In this document: positions 14,209-16,553 of the stretch, piece by piece
How the letters are laid out: each line of letters opens with the position of its first letter
Position numbering within the stretch: the first letter of the stretch is position 1
Assembly: GCF_934754925.1 (NCBI RefSeq)
Contig: NZ_CAKVJA010000052.1
Location: forward strand, 1-16,553
Source of the DNA: an uncultured Clostridium sp.
Lineage (GTDB): Bacteria; Bacillota; Clostridia; Clostridiales; Clostridiaceae
Direction: 5' to 3'
DNA length: 16,553 nt
Program-made: the position numbers and the translations under genes
The notes under the pieces: model-generated
Seen by the model: the letters and a program-made list of their open reading frames with translations, nothing else
Database searches by the model: none
What the model was told of the DNA's origin: nothing

Positions 14209-16125
14209 CTATTTAAGTCCAAGTTTTTGTCTTTTACTTATTATATGAGCTTCTATAGCCCTTGCAGCTTCAAATGGATCATCTCCTAAAGCTACTTTAC
14301 CACCTGTTAATTCCTCAACATCTTCTGTAAGAAGTTTTACTAATTTAGGAGCACCTGTAACAAATGGAGTAGGAGATAAATGTGTATATGCTCCGTATGC
14401 TACTGCAAAAATACCATCTATAGTAGCTTTTTGTTCCATCCACTCTGGAGCAGTAACTGCTATAGGAAGATCTGGAATATCAACATCAAGATGATCTGCT
14501 AAGGCAGTAACAAGCATTGATATTCTACCTGTATCAGTACAAGTACCAAAGCTTAGTACAGGAGGTATTTTAAGCATATTACATACTTCCTTTAAACCTT
14601 CTCCTGCATATTTTTCTATAGCCTCTAGGTTACATAATCCTGCTATTTCAAGAGCATGATTACCACAACCACCAGCTACTACTAATATATCTCTTTTTAT
14701 TAATTCTTTTGTTATATTAACTGTATTCCAGTCTTGAGGACCATTTCTAAGTGTAGAACAGTTTGCAAGAGCAACAACACCTTTTATTTTACCTGCTGAA
14801 ATTACATCAACTAATGGGTCAAGTGTATTTCCAAGGGCACTTAAAACAGCTTCTGTTGAAAATCCTGCTATAGCCTTTGTAACATATTTAGGTACCATAG
14901 GTTTTACTTTATTATGTCTTTTCTTAAAGTTATCTATTGCTATTTTAATTAAATTATCCGACATTTCATTAGCCTTTTCTGGATAATATGGCATCTTATG
15001 CTCTGTACCAGGTACACCTATTATTGTACTTATGCTAACTAAAGCTACTTGATATTTTTCAGCATATTGATCTATCGCTGGTGGTGAACAGTTTTCTTCC
15101 ATAGCAATTGCATCTACTGTACCTGTAGCAAGTAGTGGCTCTATAGCCAACCAATTTCCCATAAGGCCAACAAATACATCGTCAATTTCATATCTTTGTA
15201 ATAGTTCTTGTCCTGTTTCAATAGAACCAATTACTCTAATACCTTTAGCTCCTGCAGCTATAGCTTCATCTTTATATTCACCTTTTCTAAGTTTTTCTAT
15301 AGTAAGAGCTCCTATCCACGGTTGATGCCCATTGAATACTATATTTACATAGTCAGGATCCATTATACCTAAGTCCACATTAACTTCATGAGGCATAGGA
15401 GTTCCAAATAATATATCTTGCACCATCTCAAGACCTATTAGAGAAGTATATATAGTAGATAATCCTAATCTAAGAGCTTTTTTAGCAAGTGATACATAAT
15501 CACCATCTACATTTGTTAAACAACTTGCAATTGAATTTTGAACTTCATGATCAACACCAGAAGGATAAATATGAAGTTCTTTCCATACTGGTTTTCTTTT
15601 CTTTGGGGCAAAAACTTCTGTCATTATACTTTCTTGATCAGGTCCTGCTTTCATATCCTTATCAAGTAAATCAGCTAATTGAATTGCAAGTTTATTAATA
15701 TCTTGATTAGTATCTATACCTACCTTTTCACACATCCATTTCAATTTAGCTTCATCTTTTATTTTAAATGATGATTTCCCTTCGCCAGTAGCTCTAAGTG
15801 TCCTAAAGGCTTCGTATGCATGATGTGCATATGTAGCTGCTCCCATTATATTTTTCATAAGGAAGTTTCTCATAGCCATAGCATCTGGACCAATACCACA
15901 TACGCCTTTATCAGCTCCTGTTTTTTCACTAATTCTACAAGGACCATGTGTACATAATTGGCAACTTAATCCTTCAAGACAAAATTTGCATCTTATTTTT
16001 TCTTGTGGCGACCATCTAGAAAAGACACTTGAAAGACCATCCGTTTGTATCCTCTTTAGCATTTCTTCTACAGAATCATGGTAACTTACACGCCCTTCTA
16101 ATTTTTCTTTAATTATTTCACTCAT
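14209..16125 (-). CDS. cooS: CooS-family protein lacking a C-cluster cysteine (probable hybrid-cluster CODH homologue)
   Basis: A 638-residue homologue of anaerobic carbon-monoxide dehydrogenase catalytic subunits; length is normal. Near the N-terminus Cys55, Cys58, Cys63 and Cys76 match the B-cluster [4Fe-4S] ligands. The D-cluster pattern is Cys46-X2-Cys49, and Ser54 replaces the usual second cysteine. In the C-cluster region His267 (GHQPW), Cys346, Cys456, Cys487, Cys529 and Lys566 match canonical His261, Cys333, Cys446, Cys476, Cys526 and Lys563 of C. hydrogenoformans CooS-II by my hand alignment. The residue at Cys295 is Glu303: the usual CCTGNE reads IETGQE. This is the defect described for the deviant CooS-V, which holds an Fe/S/O cluster, reduces hydroxylamine slowly and does not oxidise CO. 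No cooC, cooF or acs gene adjoins it. Family is certain; CO activity is doubtful. The ribosome site GAAGGAG lies a long 14 bases from the ATG. Confidence 0.93.
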   Translation of the reverse strand: MSEIIKEKLEGRVSYHDSVEEMLKRIQTDGLSSVFSRWSPQEKIRCKFCLEGLSCQLCTHGPCRISEKTGADKGVCGIGPDAMAMRNFLMKNIMGAATYAHHAYEAFRTLRATGEGKSSFKIKDEAKLKWMCEKVGIDTNQDINKLAIQLADLLDKDMKAGPDQESIMTEVFAPKKRKPVWKELHIYPSGVDHEVQNSIASCLTNVDGDYVSLAKKALRLGLSTIYTSLIGLEMVQDILFGTPMPHEVNVDLGIMDPDYVNIVFNGHQPWIGALTIEKLRKGEYKDEAIAAGAKGIRVIGSIETGQELLQRYEIDDVFVGLMGNWLAIEPLLATGTVDAIAMEENCSPPAIDQYAEKYQVALVSISTIIGVPGTEHKMPYYPEKANEMSDNLIKIAIDNFKKRHNKVKPMVPKYVTKAIAGFSTEAVLSALGNTLDPLVDVISAGKIKGVVALANCSTLRNGPQDWNTVNITKELIKRDILVVAGGCGNHALEIAGLCNLEAIEKYAGEGLKEVCNMLKIPPVLSFGTCTDTGRISMLVTALADHLDVDIPDLPIAVTAPEWMEQKATIDGIFAVAYGAYTHLSPTPFVTGAPKLVKLLTEDVEELTGGKVALGDDPFEAARAIEAHIISKRQKLGLK

Positions 16126-16154
16126 ATTTATGTATTAATCTCCTTCTATATTTA

Positions 16155-16193
16155 TATATCATTAATATTATTTGTATATCATTTGATATTATT
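16155..16193. promoter_or_regulatory. Tandem direct repeat in the cooS leader
   Basis: TATATCATTAATATTATT (16155-16172) and TATATCATTTGATATTATT (16175-16193) are near-identical, with starts 20 bases apart, about two helical turns. The second copy also contains the dyad ATATCA-TT-TGATAT. They lie 30-70 bases upstream of the cooS ATG and could be paired operator sites. The AT-rich setting raises the chance of coincidence. Confidence 0.35.
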
Positions 16194-16235
16194 CCTATAT
16201 TTTTATTTTGTTATATAATATAAAATAAAGATAAA

Positions 16236-16289
16236 TAATAATATGCACTCAAGTATTATATATATATATTACTTGAGTGCATATTATTA
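16236..16289 (-). terminator. 20-bp hairpin upstream of cooS
   Basis: A perfect 20-bp stem (16236-16255 with 16270-16289), containing ATGCACTCAAGTA and its complement, encloses a 14-base TA-repeat loop. The minus side continues TTTATCTTTATTTT. It probably ends transcription of whatever lies further right, separating it from cooS. Confidence 0.6.
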
Positions 16290-16409
16290 GATTTCCTGTC
16301 ATATTTATCATCCTATCTATTCCTTCTTAGGTGCTGGTACCTTATTCTCAACTATAAATTATTATATTTCTTTAATCATTCCTTATGTTTCCAGTATACT
16401 AACTCCTGA

Positions 16410-16532
16410 TTATCTCTTTAAATCTTCATCTATTATTACAGTATCTATCGATTTTTGCATAACTAAAGCATTAGATTCAATTTTTAATACAGCTTCTAAA
16501 GATAGATTTTCCACGTCTAAAAGTACTCTCAT
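16410..16532 (-). CDS. Short ORF of 40 codons, unknown
   Basis: An ATG at 16530-16532, directly after an in-frame stop, opens a 40-residue frame beginning MRVLLDVENLSLEAVLKIES and ending IIDEDLKR. It has the balanced, acidic composition of a real soluble protein rather than of AT-rich noise, but no ribosome site is visible and I recognise no family. A further short read ending VENKVPAPKKE in another frame follows before the 16236-16289 hairpin, so this may be a decayed gene rather than an intact small one. Confidence 0.3.
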   Translation of the reverse strand: MRVLLDVENLSLEAVLKIESNALVMQKSIDTVIIDEDLKR

Positions 16533-16553
16533 TTATTATATAAAATAAAAAAG

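Noticed and set aside
1..16553. CRISPR array, tRNA or rRNA genes, insertion sequence
   Set aside because: I saw no regularly spaced repeats with unique spacers, no cloverleaf-like or rRNA segments, and no transposase motifs or paired terminal repeats.

Overview
The window is very AT-rich and every gene I can support lies on the minus strand. The gene content points to an anaerobic, fermentative Clostridium sensu stricto of the botulinum/sporogenes type: pyruvate formate-lyase with its activase, a CooS-family Ni/Fe-S protein, a mannose-class PTS, a VirR/VirS-like LytTR system, strong AGGAGG ribosome sites and T-tailed hairpin terminators. Species-level placement is inference.

Layout, left to right (transcription runs right to left). 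235-1338: a compact DEAD-box RNA helicase with its own extended -10 promoter and a terminator at 133-167. 1440-2438: an orphan membrane sensor histidine kinase with no response regulator beside it. 2652-4692: a response regulator-sensor kinase pair (LytTR regulator, then GHKL kinase) with the gene order and protein lengths of clostridial VirR-VirS; no peptide-signal genes lie next to it. 4954-8246: a mannose/glucose PTS operon, IIAB-IIC-IID, followed after a hairpin by ManO (DUF956). 8247-8595 is a gene-free regulatory stretch with a promoter, a dyad over its -35 and a 44-base imperfect palindrome. 8661-9716 holds the decayed remains of a response regulator, a histidine kinase and an ABC-transporter permease, collapsed by internal deletions. 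9924-12936: pflB-pflA. 12937-13487: a long pfl leader and promoter region. 13543-13851: a single-domain methylguanine-DNA methyltransferase. 14209-16125: a CooS-family protein. 16410-16532: a 40-codon ORF of unknown meaning.

The working genes fit sugar-fed anaerobic life. The PTS imports and phosphorylates mannose/glucose, and PFL (made active by PflA) splits pyruvate to acetyl-CoA and formate. Several genes are clear single transcription units bounded by hairpins.

The most interesting item is the CooS protein. It keeps most CODH cluster ligands, but the cysteine equivalent to Cys295 of the canonical Ni,Fe C-cluster is a glutamate (Glu303), and its D-cluster motif is CX2C with a serine where the usual second cysteine lies. 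The first change matches the deviant CooS-V type, which carries an Fe/S/O hybrid cluster and does not oxidise CO. No cooC, cooF or acetyl-CoA synthase gene is next to it. I infer that this protein is probably not a true CO dehydrogenase.
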